A stretch of DNA of 60,000 bases from Hydractinia symbiolongicarpus (lineage: Eukaryota > Cnidaria > Hydrozoa > Anthoathecata > Hydractiniidae). Each line of letters starts with the position of its first letter. The stretch's first letter is position 1. The notes under the pieces are model-generated. The model was not told the DNA's origin, made no database searches, and saw only the letters and a list, made by a program, of their open reading frames with translations. The stretch is from assembly GCF_029227915.1 (NCBI RefSeq), contig NC_079883.1, positions 23,934,001 through 23,994,000 of the forward strand, written 5' to 3'. Shown in pieces: positions 51,453-59,920 of the stretch. The position numbers and the translations under genes are program-made.

Positions 51453-51695
51453 ATGAGCAGCAAAGAATATCAGAAAGAGGTTATAGATTCTTTATGGGAG
51501 TCCGTGAGATTAGTATCATATACTATCCTACTAGCGCTGGGTGCTACAAAAGCATTGGGTGTTTCTCGACCAGGTGCGAAGATGGATCTAGAGGACGGTG
51601 TTAAATTGGCTGGACATATGACAGCAGCTATCCTATTTGATGACTATGCCATTAAACAAGGCTGGTATAAGCGTTCCATGATGCCTCCGAAATAG
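51453..51695 (+). CDS. Small conserved Polinton protein, copy 2 (intact)
   Basis: 80 residues, MSSKEYQKEVIDSLWESVRL, then VSYTILLALGATKALGVSRP, KMDLEDGVKLAGHMTAAILF and a basic end. The start motif is TATAATAAAGCATG. Copy 1 has the same protein with a premature stop. There is no known domain; two moderately hydrophobic helices are likely. Confidence 0.65.
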   Translation: MSSKEYQKEVIDSLWESVRLVSYTILLALGATKALGVSRPGAKMDLEDGVKLAGHMTAAILFDDYAIKQGWYKRSMMPPK

Positions 51696-51772
51696 AATAA
51701 TAGTCCAGCAAAAAATTTGTGTATATCAAAGGGTAACCGCTTTATCACAGAATAGGCGCCCACAAGTTCATA

Positions 51773-51787
51773 TTTGTTACTAACAAA
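51773..51787. terminator. Short hairpin before ATPase, copy 2
   Basis: 7-bp perfect arms (tttgtta, taacaaa) with a 1-nt loop, ending just before the ATPase ATG (51789). It is at the same place as the 13-bp hairpin in copy 1. Confidence 0.4.
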
Positions 51788-51788
51788 C

Positions 51789-52347
51789 ATGAATGTTGTT
51801 AAAGACCCCTGCACTACAATATTTACGGGACCTTTTGGAGCATGAGTATCGAGGTCACTTTCATAATATCGTACTTTTATGTCCTACTCTCCGATGGAAT
51901 GCCACTTACTTGGAGAGATCTTCACTTTGGAAGGATCCCTACGTATTCCTTATAGAACCCGGAGATCAACTCTTCTATTGGATTGAGCAACTATCCAGGC
52001 TTTTTGCAGGTGAAGAAAGCCTATTCGTTATCAATGACATGATAAGCGATGAAAGTCTTGATAAAAAGCGGCAACCCCTGCTCGAGTTAGCTATCAGCGG
52101 GAGACATAGGAAGCACTCGTTGTGGTTGTTAACTCAAAGTTATACGGCGATCCCCAACAACCTGAGGAGGCAGAAAAAAATGCTATTTACATGGTATCCC
52201 TGCGAGAGATTGGACCTAATACAGATTGATAACGAGAGTAACCTTATCGAGGATTGGGAGTCCATCAAAAATCAACTCAAAAAGTCCAAGCACGCGTGTT
52301 TGTATATTCGACTCGAGCACCCAAGGACCTGGAGTATATTGGAATAA
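51789..52347 (+). pseudogene. Polinton packaging ATPase, copy 2 (Walker A deleted)
   Basis: It starts MNVVKDPCTTIFTGP, then a 35-bp deletion relative to copy 1 removes the rest of Walker A (SCGKT) and shifts the frame. The remaining 184-codon open frame keeps HNIVLLCPTLRWNATYLE, Walker B SLFVINDMI (the second acidic position reads N-D here), SGRHRKHSLWLLTQSYT and the C-terminal EHPRTWSILE. The deletion ends lie in ggacct and ggatct, a short direct repeat. No ATP could be bound, so the product is dead. Confidence 0.88.
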
Positions 52348-52351
52348 ATAA

Positions 52352-52567
52352 TTGTCATATATAAAAACCTTAGAAAATCAGCTGGCTGCTTGCCACGAAG
52401 AAAAGGATAGGATCCCCCATTTGGAGAGGAGTCTGGAAGCTCTTGACGAAGAGCTAAGGGATGCATTAGAAAGAGAAAGGATCCAGAGGAAATGTATTTT
52501 TTTCGGGTTCATATCTGTCCTAGTTATAGAGACCCTGGTTGGAACCATTAGTTACATAAAAATGTAA
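52352..52567 (+). CDS. Coiled-coil plus C-terminal membrane anchor protein, copy 2
   Basis: 71 codons: SYIKTLENQLAACHEEKDRI, a heptad-like charged stretch (LERSLEALDEELRDALERER), and a C-terminal span (GFISVLVIETLVGTISYI). The start is TTG, within AATAAATAATTG, so the original ATG may be lost. The protein has the same place and architecture as 28277-28459, although sequence similarity is low. Confidence 0.55.
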   Translation: MSYIKTLENQLAACHEEKDRIPHLERSLEALDEELRDALERERIQRKCIFFGFISVLVIETLVGTISYIKM

Positions 52568-52576
52568 CTTACCTTA

Positions 52577-53308
52577 TTGCCTACCTTTGAGATATTATTA
52601 AACAATCAAGGTAAACCCATGTTCAAGCGTGCTGATCTGGGAAGGTTCTTGGGAATTGCTGATATAAGAGCAACTTACAGAGACGTAAAAAACACACCTC
52701 GTAATGCGATCACAGACCATGCGGCAGCCGCATGGTCCAAGGAATTAAGCGGAGACGATGCTTTCGTGACCCTGGGTGACGCATTGGAGATTGTACATAG
52801 ATCTAGAAAACCAAGGGCTCTTGAGATTATGAAATGGCTTGCGATGAAGGGTATCAAAAAATTACAAAATGAAATAGAAGAATATCGTCAAGCCCTGGCG
52901 ATGCTTAACGACGATCTTCAAGATCGAGAAAATCAACTCGATCTCCGAACATCAGAGATTGCAAGTCTGCGCGATCGGTATGTATCCACCAGTTATCCAT
53001 ATGATAATGTGATATGTGTGATTGATAAAAATGATCCTAATGAATGTGGTAAAAAAGGCCAACATCCCCATTACATTATTCGTTGCCAACGTAGATCTTT
53101 AAACGATCAGCAACGTACCCTGCGCGAGAATTATCCTGATATGATCGAGAGGCATCCAATATGTGACGATCCCAGCGCTGTACATACATGGAACAGGTTC
53201 AGAGATGATAATCTCGGGATAGAGAATTCATGGCGAAATCATTTCACTTTACCAGATGACGCTACGCGCGAGTTATTTGAAGGATTGTATGATATTGATA
53301 TGTTATAA
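52577..53308 (+). CDS. BRO-N-like protein with coiled coil and C-terminal domain, copy 2 only
   Basis: 243 codons (first codon TTG). Residues 1-90 resemble the BRO-N DNA-binding fold of large DNA viruses and phages: FEILLNNQGKPMFKRADLGR, FLGIADIRATYRDVKN, then FVTLGDALEIVHRSRKPRAL and EIMKWLAMKGI. A coiled coil follows (EIEEYRQALAMLNDDLQDRE), then a C-terminal domain with NVICVIDKNDPNE, HPHYIIRCQRRSLNDQQR and NRFRDDN, similar to tails often attached to BRO-N proteins in viruses. Probably DNA-binding and regulatory. It occupies the slot between ATPase and integrase where copy 1 has only a fragment of another gene. Confidence 0.7.
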   Translation: MPTFEILLNNQGKPMFKRADLGRFLGIADIRATYRDVKNTPRNAITDHAAAAWSKELSGDDAFVTLGDALEIVHRSRKPRALEIMKWLAMKGIKKLQNEIEEYRQALAMLNDDLQDRENQLDLRTSEIASLRDRYVSTSYPYDNVICVIDKNDPNECGKKGQHPHYIIRCQRRSLNDQQRTLRENYPDMIERHPICDDPSAVHTWNRFRDDNLGIENSWRNHFTLPDDATRELFEGLYDIDML

Positions 53309-53320
53309 TCGCTTATATGG

Positions 53321-53348
53321 TTTTTGTAGCTCTTATGAGCCACAAAAA
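53321..53348. terminator. Hairpin between convergent BRO-N and integrase genes, copy 2
   Basis: 12-bp arms (tttttgtagctc, gagccacaaaaa) with one mismatch that would be a tolerable A-C opposition and a 4-nt loop. It lies 13 bp past the BRO-N stop. Confidence 0.55.
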
Positions 53349-53359
53349 AAACGAGAATT

Positions 53360-54308
53360 TTACCATTCTTTCACATACTCCGGAGGTATCTCTACATCCT
53401 CCGGGATCAACATTAGCTCCTCTGATACGAAAGTTCGATCAGGTCCATCTGCTTCACCAGGCATCCGTTGCACGTCTTTTGGCATCACCATGTTCTTCCC
53501 CAGGCTGCAGGAGATAGAGGTAAAAGCCATCGTCGCGTAGAGGCTTTTCCTCAGGATATTCCTTGCTTTTCGCAAGCGGTACTTCATCTAATTTAATGGC
53601 CTTGCTTGGCTTCATATCGATCAAGTTAGTGTTGGTATTATTCATAATTTTTACAATATTATATAGGTGTTTCACCCATGTGGTACTAGTTTCGTTAAAG
53701 GCAAGCTCTTGCGCATCTAGAGGCTTGAAGAGCCTTTCGGCTAGTACCTTGTTGTAGCTTTCGACAAATGCCGTCAAAGTATGATGGCATTTGGTGGTGG
53801 ACCACTTGATTTCCACTCCTTTACCTTCCAGGAGCTTTGTCACATGCGACTTGAATTCAGAGCCATTATCACATTGGAAAGTCTTCAGATATCGTGGAGG
53901 TCCCGCTTTGTAAACACCCTTCAGCATGTCGGCTACTTCACTGGCTTTCTTGGTTCTGAGGGGTCTCGCGACTTTATACCCCGAGGCCACGTCAATGCCT
54001 GTGAGGATATACTTGTACGTGTTGCCATAAAGCTTGTCATGTTTCATATAGAACAAGTCGAATTGATGCATTTCGTTCGGTTTCGTGATGGTGAAATACG
54101 GGTAATTGATCTTTTTCGGACCCTTGATATGTCGGAGCCACAGGAGTTGCCGACTCAGCCAATGTATAACCTTCTTTTTGGAGAGACCAGAGTTTTCAAC
54201 GAGTAATTTGATGGCTTTCCGTCCAGTCCATAGATGTTCTGGTTGGTAATAGATGCTGCTTAAGTTTTCCGCTTCTTCAGGAGTAACAATATGCTTTACT
54301 TTCGACAT
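53360..54308 (-). CDS. Polinton DDE integrase, copy 2 (near-intact)
   Basis: From 54308, MSKVKHIVTPEEAENLSSIY begins a 284-codon open frame. Residues 20-60 are a helical N-terminal region; the catalytic core has Asp in QFDLFYMKHD, Asp in FQCDNGSEFKS and Glu in AFVESYNKVLAERLF, the DDE triad of retrovirus-like integrases. The frame ends at 53454 after HGDAKRRATDAW; the original C-terminus (DGPDRTFVSEELMLIPEDVE) continues in another frame down to 53360, so a small frameshift cuts the tail. The core could still be translated. The start motif is TAATAAATATG. Confidence 0.9.
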
Positions 54309-54327
54309 ATTTATTACATATCGAAAA
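54301..54327. terminator. Decayed hairpin over integrase start, copy 2
   Basis: Arms tttcga...tcgaaa with an inner tat/ata pairing and a 2-nt bulge, around the same ttatta loop as the perfect copy 1 hairpin (29741-29771). The right arm has changed in this copy. Confidence 0.35.
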
Positions 54328-54336
54328 CATTCTGCA

Positions 54337-54729
54337 TTACATGTATTTGTACGCTACAAAACCGAGGAGGGCTAGGGAGCCAACTATAAACGTGAGTTCA
54401 CCGTCTTGTTGCTGTATGCTGGGTATATAGTAGTCGGAGAGTTTGGGAGCTTTTTCAATCGTCGCTATCTGTCTCATGTTTTCGTCGAGTTCTTTAAGAC
54501 TCTTGCCAGCTTGCCTTTGTTCTTCTCGTCTCTTATTATACCAATCGATCTTCGCTTGACGATCGCGCACCCATTGGGCTTGAGCAGCTTGTAATTTCTC
54601 TACCGCTAAATCGTGCCGCTTCCTTTCCGCTTCCCCGTGGTTACTTAATTTTGAAAATAAAAAATTTGAAACTGAAAATGCTATGGCATTGATTATAGCC
54701 CCACCTGCGAGTACCATAATGCTTGCCAT
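54337..54729 (-). CDS. Polinton membrane protein, copy 2 (intact)
   Basis: 130 residues. N-terminal membrane span MASIMVLAGGAIINAIAFSV, a long charged helix (HDLAVEKLQAAQAQWVRDRQ, then KIDWYNKRREEQRQ), an acidic middle, and a C-terminal span FIVGSLALLGFVAYKYM. Such two-anchor proteins with a central charged helix (KIDWYNK-type) recur in animal Polintons beside the capsid and integrase genes. The start motif is TATAGAATAAAGATG, overlapped by the 13-bp hairpin at 54732-54758. Probably a virion or membrane scaffold protein (inference). Confidence 0.75.
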   Translation of the reverse strand: MASIMVLAGGAIINAIAFSVSNFLFSKLSNHGEAERKRHDLAVEKLQAAQAQWVRDRQAKIDWYNKRREEQRQAGKSLKELDENMRQIATIEKAPKLSDYYIPSIQQQDGELTFIVGSLALLGFVAYKYM

Positions 54730-54731
54730 CT

Positions 54732-54758
54732 TTATTCTATAGTATTACTATAGAATAA
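54732..54758. terminator. Hairpin between capsid and membrane protein genes, copy 2
   Basis: 13-bp perfect arms (ttattctatagta, tactatagaataa) with a 1-nt loop, starting 2 bp from the membrane protein ATG and containing AATAAA on the minus strand. It follows the capsid gene 3' end (54782) in the direction of transcription. Confidence 0.65.
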
Positions 54759-54781
54759 CGCGTGATACTGAATATTCGGTC

Positions 54782-56059
54782 TTAATATTCTACACTGTGG
54801 AACCTGCCATCCAGGATGTTTAATTGCGCGTCTTGGATAAGGAATACGTAGCACCTAATATCTCCATTGCCATCCGCTTTCTTAGTCATATGCAAAGTTA
54901 TACCGTCCGATAATCTCTGCAGGGGCCCCCCACTACCATGTAGACCGCGATCAGGTGTTGCCCGAAAATCAACGAATAGCGCGTATTTTTTACTAAAAAA
55001 CTGTCCAATGGACATATCCGAATCGTGGCTACCAAAAAGTTCAACGACGTTTTCCATGTGATCTTTCGGGAGCTTGGCGTGACTATACAGTTCGTTAGGC
55101 TCCCCCTCAATAGTGATGCTAATTTTCTCTATATTTGGGTTGTAGAAGACCTCGTTGCTTCCCGAATAGGCTTTCACTTTCCCCGGGTCTACAAAGAGTA
55201 AAAAGACGCCCTTTAAGCTCTTGGCAGGGGTATCGATTTGCAAATTGCATGATGTGTCAGCCTTCTTCATTGTCACCACTTTACTTCTGAGGATCCTTTC
55301 ATATTGGAAGGCAAACCGGGAATAACGGCTCATCATGGCACTTGCGAGGTCTTTATTGGTCACCTTATCGAATTCTAGGCAAATATTGGCGATTTTATAG
55401 GCACTATCAGCTGGCTTAGCCGCTGTAGACCCTGATGCTGCCGTACCAGCATCTTTAATAACTTGATTATGGCGAGGAAAATGTATTACGAACTGGAGCC
55501 GATTGTGGAGGCCATGTTGGTAAAAAGGCATGCTGCTCGTGTGTTCGAACATGGATCCAAGAGGTATTGAGAAGGTGTTTCCGTAAGCCGTAACGATCGC
55601 CTTTTCTTCATCGTTCCCAACATGATTGCTGGCTTTTACTTGTAGAGCTCTGATCGTCCCATCGTTGGGGTTGATCCCCTCTAAAATCAGGTTGTTGTCA
55701 CGCTCAAACTTGGGTAACCACAAGTCCCGATATACGCCAAATATATTGTAATCAGCGATGTTCTGTATTTCGTTGCTATTCAGGCTGATTCTAAGATTTT
55801 GCACCAGGGATTTGCCGATATTGCTCACAATTGTACGCTTGGTATTGGTACCCGTTAATTCAAGATCAAAGAAGAGTTTGAGAGAGCCTGGGAAAATTAC
55901 ATCATTCTGACCCATGTTTGGCACATCAACGTAGAGATCTTTATTTTGATTGATTGTGGATGGCACGTGAGATATCTTTACTCTCTGCCGTTTGCCTTTC
56001 ATCCCATACATGATTTTCAGTTCCTTGTGAGGATCTAATTTTGTTCCGAAAACACTCAT
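54782..56059 (-). CDS. Polinton major capsid protein, copy 2 (open, 425 residues)
   Basis: The candidate major capsid protein forms the shell of the virus-like particle. It starts MSVFGTKLDPHKELKIMYGM behind TATAAATAAATG. Conserved blocks shared with copy 1: HVPSTINQNKDLYVDVPNMG, NDVIFPGSLKLFFDLELTG, LVQNLRISLNSNEIQ, FYQHGLHNRLQFVIHFPRHN, SRYSRFAFQYERILRSKVVT, PAKSLKGVFLLFVDPGKVKA, KYALFVDFRATPDRGLH and RCYVFLIQDAQLNILDGRFH. The alternating beta-rich pattern fits a double jelly-roll, though at 425 residues it is shorter than many Polinton capsids. No stop or frameshift is seen, unlike most neighbours. The identification rests on family resemblance and position. Confidence 0.82.
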   Translation of the reverse strand: MSVFGTKLDPHKELKIMYGMKGKRQRVKISHVPSTINQNKDLYVDVPNMGQNDVIFPGSLKLFFDLELTGTNTKRTIVSNIGKSLVQNLRISLNSNEIQNIADYNIFGVYRDLWLPKFERDNNLILEGINPNDGTIRALQVKASNHVGNDEEKAIVTAYGNTFSIPLGSMFEHTSSMPFYQHGLHNRLQFVIHFPRHNQVIKDAGTAASGSTAAKPADSAYKIANICLEFDKVTNKDLASAMMSRYSRFAFQYERILRSKVVTMKKADTSCNLQIDTPAKSLKGVFLLFVDPGKVKAYSGSNEVFYNPNIEKISITIEGEPNELYSHAKLPKDHMENVVELFGSHDSDMSIGQFFSKKYALFVDFRATPDRGLHGSGGPLQRLSDGITLHMTKKADGNGDIRCYVFLIQDAQLNILDGRFHSVEY

Positions 56060-56068
56060 TTATTTATA
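56057..56068 (-). promoter_or_regulatory. TATAAATAAATG start motif of the capsid gene, copy 2
   Basis: On the minus strand TATAAATAA runs into the capsid ATG. The divergent plus-strand gene starts only about 30 bp away, so the motif is in a promoter position and not in a 3' end. Confidence 0.5.
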
Positions 56069-56089
56069 CAGGTATATGGCTTAAAATCA

Positions 56090-57342
56090 ATAGCTATAAA
56101 TCCAATATATGAACCAGATTTTACGCCGGAGGAAGATATAGAAGACGAAGCTGAGGAGTTCAGCACCGAGAGTGAAATTCTTAGGCCTGAGGATATTCCC
56201 ACTACATCCTCAACACCTTCACGAGGTGACCTCACTTACACAACTGCAAGGCATGTACTACTAACATCAAAGGTTGATAGCCTCTACGAAGCCATTGGTG
56301 AGGAGCTCGGTCAACCACTCGCGAGACATTATGATGGCTTTGAAATGGATGGTATTAAGCTAACCTACGATGGTGTAGAGCTCACGAAACAAAATGGTGA
56401 AATTAGAAAAGCTTCCGCGATAGTGAGGGATCTAGGCGTGGGACGATTGCGTGCCTTAAGTTTTGCCGATTATACTACACCACACAATGGTAGTAAAGCA
56501 GCGGCTCAAAACCTCTTGAATAATATTGATACCATCGAGGACAACCCCTGAGACATCGCGATGTTGCCGCTGCTTGATAATATAATAAATGAAACGAAGA
56601 GCCTTATGGAGGATACTTCCTTTACCGAAGCCTTCGATGAACGCGAAAGACGGAAGCTTCATTTCTATGTTAAAACGCTCCAAGACTACTTGAATAATGT
56701 GAAAAGTAAAATGATCTACTACGATGGCGAGCTTTCAAAGGCAGAGGACAAGATCAAGAGGTTTGAGGCGAAAAAGGCTGGGTCCGACGTATCGGAGGAT
56801 CAAAAAAAAATTTGGGATAAGAACCTCGATAAGGCTAAAGAAAATCGGGAAAAGCTAAAGGATGATCGAAAGGCGATAATAGAAGAACATGGTCTCTCTG
56901 GAATCAATACCCAGCTCAAGGCGATTAAAGATACACTCATGAAGATAGCTGAGGACGACACATCGCTAAGGGAGAAGCTGACCATTCTCTTCAAAGAGCA
57001 GGGGATCACTTTCCCTAGTATCGTATTAGCTGTTGGTCTTCTTATATCCACCTTGGTCCTAGCACTCACAGGAGGTAGTGGGCAGTAGCAGGTGGAGGTA
57101 GTGGCGGTACCAAAGGTTTCGTGCAAAAGCAGCTGGAAAGGCTCGAAAAATTTTTAAAGTACCTTGCTGGCAAAGCGGGAGCTGCTCTGCCGGGGATCAT
57201 CGGTACCATCGTATCTTTTTTCTTCCGGGTAGCCTCCAAGGTTGTGGAGTATGTATCGAGGCATCTGTATTTAGCGATTGCGGGAGCTGTGGGTATTGTT
57301 GTTGCATACGTGGGAAACTGAAGGAGTGGGAAGAGATCGTAG
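56090..57342 (+). pseudogene. Large hydrophobic/coiled-coil Polinton protein, copy 2 (broken)
   Basis: Counterpart of 31681-32945. The expected ATG reads ATA here. Blocks: INPIYEPDFTPEEDIEDEAE, SEILRPEDIPTTSSTPSRGD, GVELTKQNGEIRKASAIVRD, DYTTPHNGSKAAAQNLLNNI, then a TGA at 56549-56551, then LPLLDNIINETKSLMEDTSF, a coiled coil (YYDGELSKAEDKIKRFEAKK), LKAIKDTLMKIAEDD, and a span SIVLAVGLLISTLVLALTG. A frameshift near 57088 precedes the C-terminal helices (LAIAGAVGIVVAYVGN), and a TGA (57319-57321) is followed by a basic tail. Likely a virion component by position. Confidence 0.7.
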
Positions 57343-57347
57343 ATTAT

Positions 57348-57373
57348 TCTGGTAAACCACCTAACTTACCAGA
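57348..57373. terminator. Hairpin between convergent genes, copy 2
   Basis: 8-bp perfect arms (tctggtaa, ttaccaga) with a 10-nt loop, 5 bp after the end of the hydrophobic protein gene and before the minus-strand minor capsid gene. Copy 1 has a different 12-bp hairpin here. Confidence 0.5.
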
Positions 57374-57404
57374 TCTTAATGTTTCATCCATATATAGGTG
57401 ATAA

Positions 57405-58452
57405 TCAGCAATATCCCCACATTGATAATAGTAGCGTTAGTTTCCTCGTAAAAACAGCAGCTTCATCAGAGGATGGTGGAGGGAGGGGTATAGGCTTGAT
57501 ATGTTGCCCCGGAGGTGTAGTGAAGGATGCCTCATGCTCGACAGCTTTGGTATTCAGATCTAGCTCTACACCTACACCTATGTTAGAAGGCGCGATTAGA
57601 ACGTTATTGTTATATCCCACAATCTTTCCAATGCGGAGGTCCATGTTTAAAAAAAGCATGTAGACGCTGGGCATAACGACGAAATTTACTGGAGTACGTG
57701 CATACTGTAACACTTTTTGAAACTCGATGATGTCTTGACCTATATTCTCTTGAAGTTGTACCATGGCCTCGAATTTTTACAATAATATTTGCCTCGCTGT
57801 GTAGTTGTCTACACCAGACCATGCTTCAGCCTCTGCTTGAGACCCTAGCAATAAGACAACATTAATCCCTCCGATGTCAGACCCTGAGAGGTTGGTGTGA
57901 TGAATTTGGCCCAATCGCCGTTAACCTGCGGCCACCATCTACCACTTGTCAACGATGACACTAGGGCTTTGAATTTGCACAAAGCGTTGGGGTTTGCACC
58001 GTATTCATGGCATACTTGCGCATAGCCTGAGCTCGAGTATGGGTACCGTACTGGGAAAAGCCTCCTTTGTATGGCATGGGTACCTTCATTCTCGCTAGGA
58101 TACTACGCATTTGGTAGTATACATGGAATTTAAAAATTGAGTTAACGAGGGGTACGGAACCAGTCATGTGCTTGGCAGAGATCCCTAACGCCGTTGTAGC
58201 GCAATGACAAGCGAAACTTACTTGGATGTTCCAATAATTCAAAGCTTGTCCCTCCCAATTTACACTCACGGGATCATTCAACAGATTAGTAGGAAGTTTG
58301 ATAGGATATTTGGTGAACTGTGGGAAGGCTACGGAAATGTGTTGAGTCGTACTCACGTAGAGGTCTTGATGCTCCAATTTAGTTATACCGAGAGGCCATT
58401 CTCCTCTATTGGAATTGTACTTTGCCTTTGGATTATAGGTATAAATATTCAT
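57405..58452 (-). pseudogene. Minor capsid candidate (penton-like), copy 2 (frameshifted)
   Basis: From 58452: MNIYTYNPKAKYNSNRGEWP, LYVSTTQHISVAFPQFTKYP, VNWEGQALNYWNIQVSFACH, CATTALGISAKHMTGSVPLV, then MRKYAMNTVQTPTLC. The frame ends at 57961. The central part (about 57770-57960) is in shifted frames, and the C-terminal part from about 57764 reads IEFQKVLQYARTPVNFVVMP and GVGVELDLNTKAVEHEASFT, ending at 57405 with a Pro-rich segment. The gene partners the capsid gene as in other Polintons; the single jelly-roll assignment is by synteny. Confidence 0.62.
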
Positions 58453-58473
58453 CTTTTCTTTTAAAGAAAAGAT
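58451..58473. promoter_or_regulatory. Palindrome in a divergent promoter, copy 2
   Basis: 11-bp perfect arms (atcttttcttt, aaagaaaagat) with a 1-nt spacer, overlapping the minor capsid ATG and next to the start of the plus-strand gene. It lies between divergent starts, so unlike most of the other hairpins it cannot be a 3'-end signal. Copy 1 has only a weak version. Confidence 0.4.
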
Positions 58474-58952
58474 TAAGCAACTCTATATTACTGATATCGA
58501 AAAGCCTACTATATTTGAGGACTACCTAGGGCAGGATATGAGGATCGCTCTTAAATCCATAAGTATTCGAGCTACGTGGTTGAATCTTTTCGAAAAAAAT
58601 AATGATGCGGATCTACCAATGATGGAGATTTTAGCCTATATAGAATAGAAGACCTAGCTGCTATAGTAAACGAGCATGCGGGAGGAAGGATTAAACTTTT
58701 TGTACTCAGAAATGGAGTCTGTAAAATCAGAATAAGTAAGGGATATGTTGCGATAGTTGATAAAACATTGACGGATCTTCTAGGATATAATTTTGATATA
58801 ATTTAGATGAGGTGAGATGGAGTTTCGACAACCCTGTTTACCTTCCTTTAAAGGGCTCGACCGATCACCTAAATTTCATGTTAACAGATGAACATCACCA
58901 TGATAAGAACGTTTCGTTTGTTGGAATTAACATGCATCTACTGATAGAATAA
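58472..58952 (+). pseudogene. Conserved Polinton virion-type protein Y, copy 2 (start lost, deleted)
   Basis: The expected ATG is ATT at 58472. The frame then resembles copy 1 (YITDIEKPTIFEDYLGQD by matching), with frameshifts, and a deletion joins it near 58805 to the C-terminal end WSFDNPVYLPLKGSTDHLNF and HHDKNVSFVGINMHLLIE before TAA. The central part present in copy 1 (the ALSQLDEDDCLLNGKKS block) is missing. Nonfunctional. Confidence 0.6.
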
Positions 58953-58954
58953 AG

Positions 58955-59623
58955 ATGTCAGATATTACAAAGCTTTACCCAAGCTTACCTTCTGCACCTA
59001 TGGAGGGTACGGAGGAGGACAGTTCACAAGTCTATAGACTGAAGAAAATTGAAGAAGTGGAACAATACCTGCGGGCTGAGATTAAAGAGCGTGACAAGCT
59101 CGCCAAAAAGTTTAAAATGCATGATACGTGGGTTAGATATATGGATCACGGGTTACTAGCGGTAAGTGCGATAACCTCAGGCGTAGGGATAGGGAGCATG
59201 CTCAGTGGGATCAGTGTACCACTAGCCGTGGCCATGGGTGGAATTACGATCGCCTTCGGAATCGGTCAGGCCGGTCTGCGGAACGCCGGGAAGAGGTTAG
59301 GTGTCAAGGGTAAAAAGCATGAAAGCATCAGATTATTGCCAGAGACCAAATTGAACTCTATCGTTGACTTGATCTCTAAAGCTGTGGAGAACGGTATTAT
59401 TAGCAACCATGAGTTCAGCTTAATCATGCAGGAGAAACAGAAGTACATGCTGCTAAAGGAGCAAGCCAGGCAACAAACACGCAAAATCGTGGAAACAATC
59501 AATGAACGGGAGAGACAAGCACTTGTTGCCAAAGGCCGTGAGGAGGCGAAAGATGAACTGCTCAATCTGCGCAGTATGTCAGCGGTATTTAGAGGAACCG
59601 CCCGCGTATGCAATATAATCTAA
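58955..59623 (+). CDS. Two-span Polinton membrane protein, copy 2 (full length)
   Basis: 222 residues, MSDITKLYPSLPSAPMEGTE. Charged helix (YRLKKIEEVEQYLRAEIKER), two hydrophobic segments (LLAVSAITSGVGIGSML and PLAVAMGGITIAFGIGQAGL), basic loop, helix ETKLNSIVDLISKAVENGII, then a long charged C-terminal helix (KIVETINERERQALVAKGRE) ending FRGTARVCNII. Copy 1 has a stop before the last helix. The start motif ATAGAATAAAGATG overlaps the end of the previous gene. It belongs to a family widespread in animal Polintons; no function is established that I know of. Confidence 0.78.
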   Translation: MSDITKLYPSLPSAPMEGTEEDSSQVYRLKKIEEVEQYLRAEIKERDKLAKKFKMHDTWVRYMDHGLLAVSAITSGVGIGSMLSGISVPLAVAMGGITIAFGIGQAGLRNAGKRLGVKGKKHESIRLLPETKLNSIVDLISKAVENGIISNHEFSLIMQEKQKYMLLKEQARQQTRKIVETINERERQALVAKGREEAKDELLNLRSMSAVFRGTARVCNII

Positions 59624-59914
59624 TGTATTGTTAATTACATTAGATGGTACCAAGCACTTCACCGGTAGTTGCATCAACCATGAAATCACCGTCATGCTGA
59701 TATTGCGTTTCTGTTTTACCTCCAAGCCTCTGATGTACTCATCCAATATTTTCATAGCTGTTTTTTCTAGGCATTCTTTACAATGAGGCCCAAGGGTTTG
59801 TGTTCCAATATCTCTATATTTAACCTTATTAATCGCGGCTATAATTTCAGCCTTCTTGAGAGTTGAGTAACCGCGAATGCCCAGCTCTCTCGCTTCTCTT
59901 TTTAAATCATTCAT
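59579..59914 (-). CDS. Rho-N/SAP-like small protein, copy 2
   Basis: It starts MNDLKREARELGIRGYSTLK and continues KAEIIAAINKVKYRD, a clear Rho-N/SAP-type helix-extended-helix motif, then IGTQTLGPHCKECLEKTAMK with a CxxC pair and LDEYIRGLEVKQKRN. The open frame then runs through the hairpin at 59618-59645 into the convergent gene; the original stop is probably lost, so the real product likely ends before 59650. Homologue of 35071-35289. A DNA-binding role is inferred from the motif. Confidence 0.65.
   Translation of the reverse strand: MNDLKREARELGIRGYSTLKKAEIIAAINKVKYRDIGTQTLGPHCKECLEKTAMKILDEYIRGLEVKQKRNISMTVISWLMQLPVKCLVPSNVINNTLDYIAYAGGSSKYR
59618..59645. terminator. Hairpin between convergent genes, copy 2
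   Basis: 10-bp perfect arms (atctaatgta, tacattagat) with an 8-nt loop, at the stop of the two-span membrane protein gene. It is homologous in place and outer sequence to 34986-35013 in copy 1, with a compensated base-pair change. Confidence 0.65.
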
Positions 59915-59920
59915 AGTTTA

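Noticed and set aside
53256-53540. Plus-strand frame over the end of integrase copy 2
   Set aside because: It is antisense to the integrase C-terminal coding sequence, which is conserved in copy 1.
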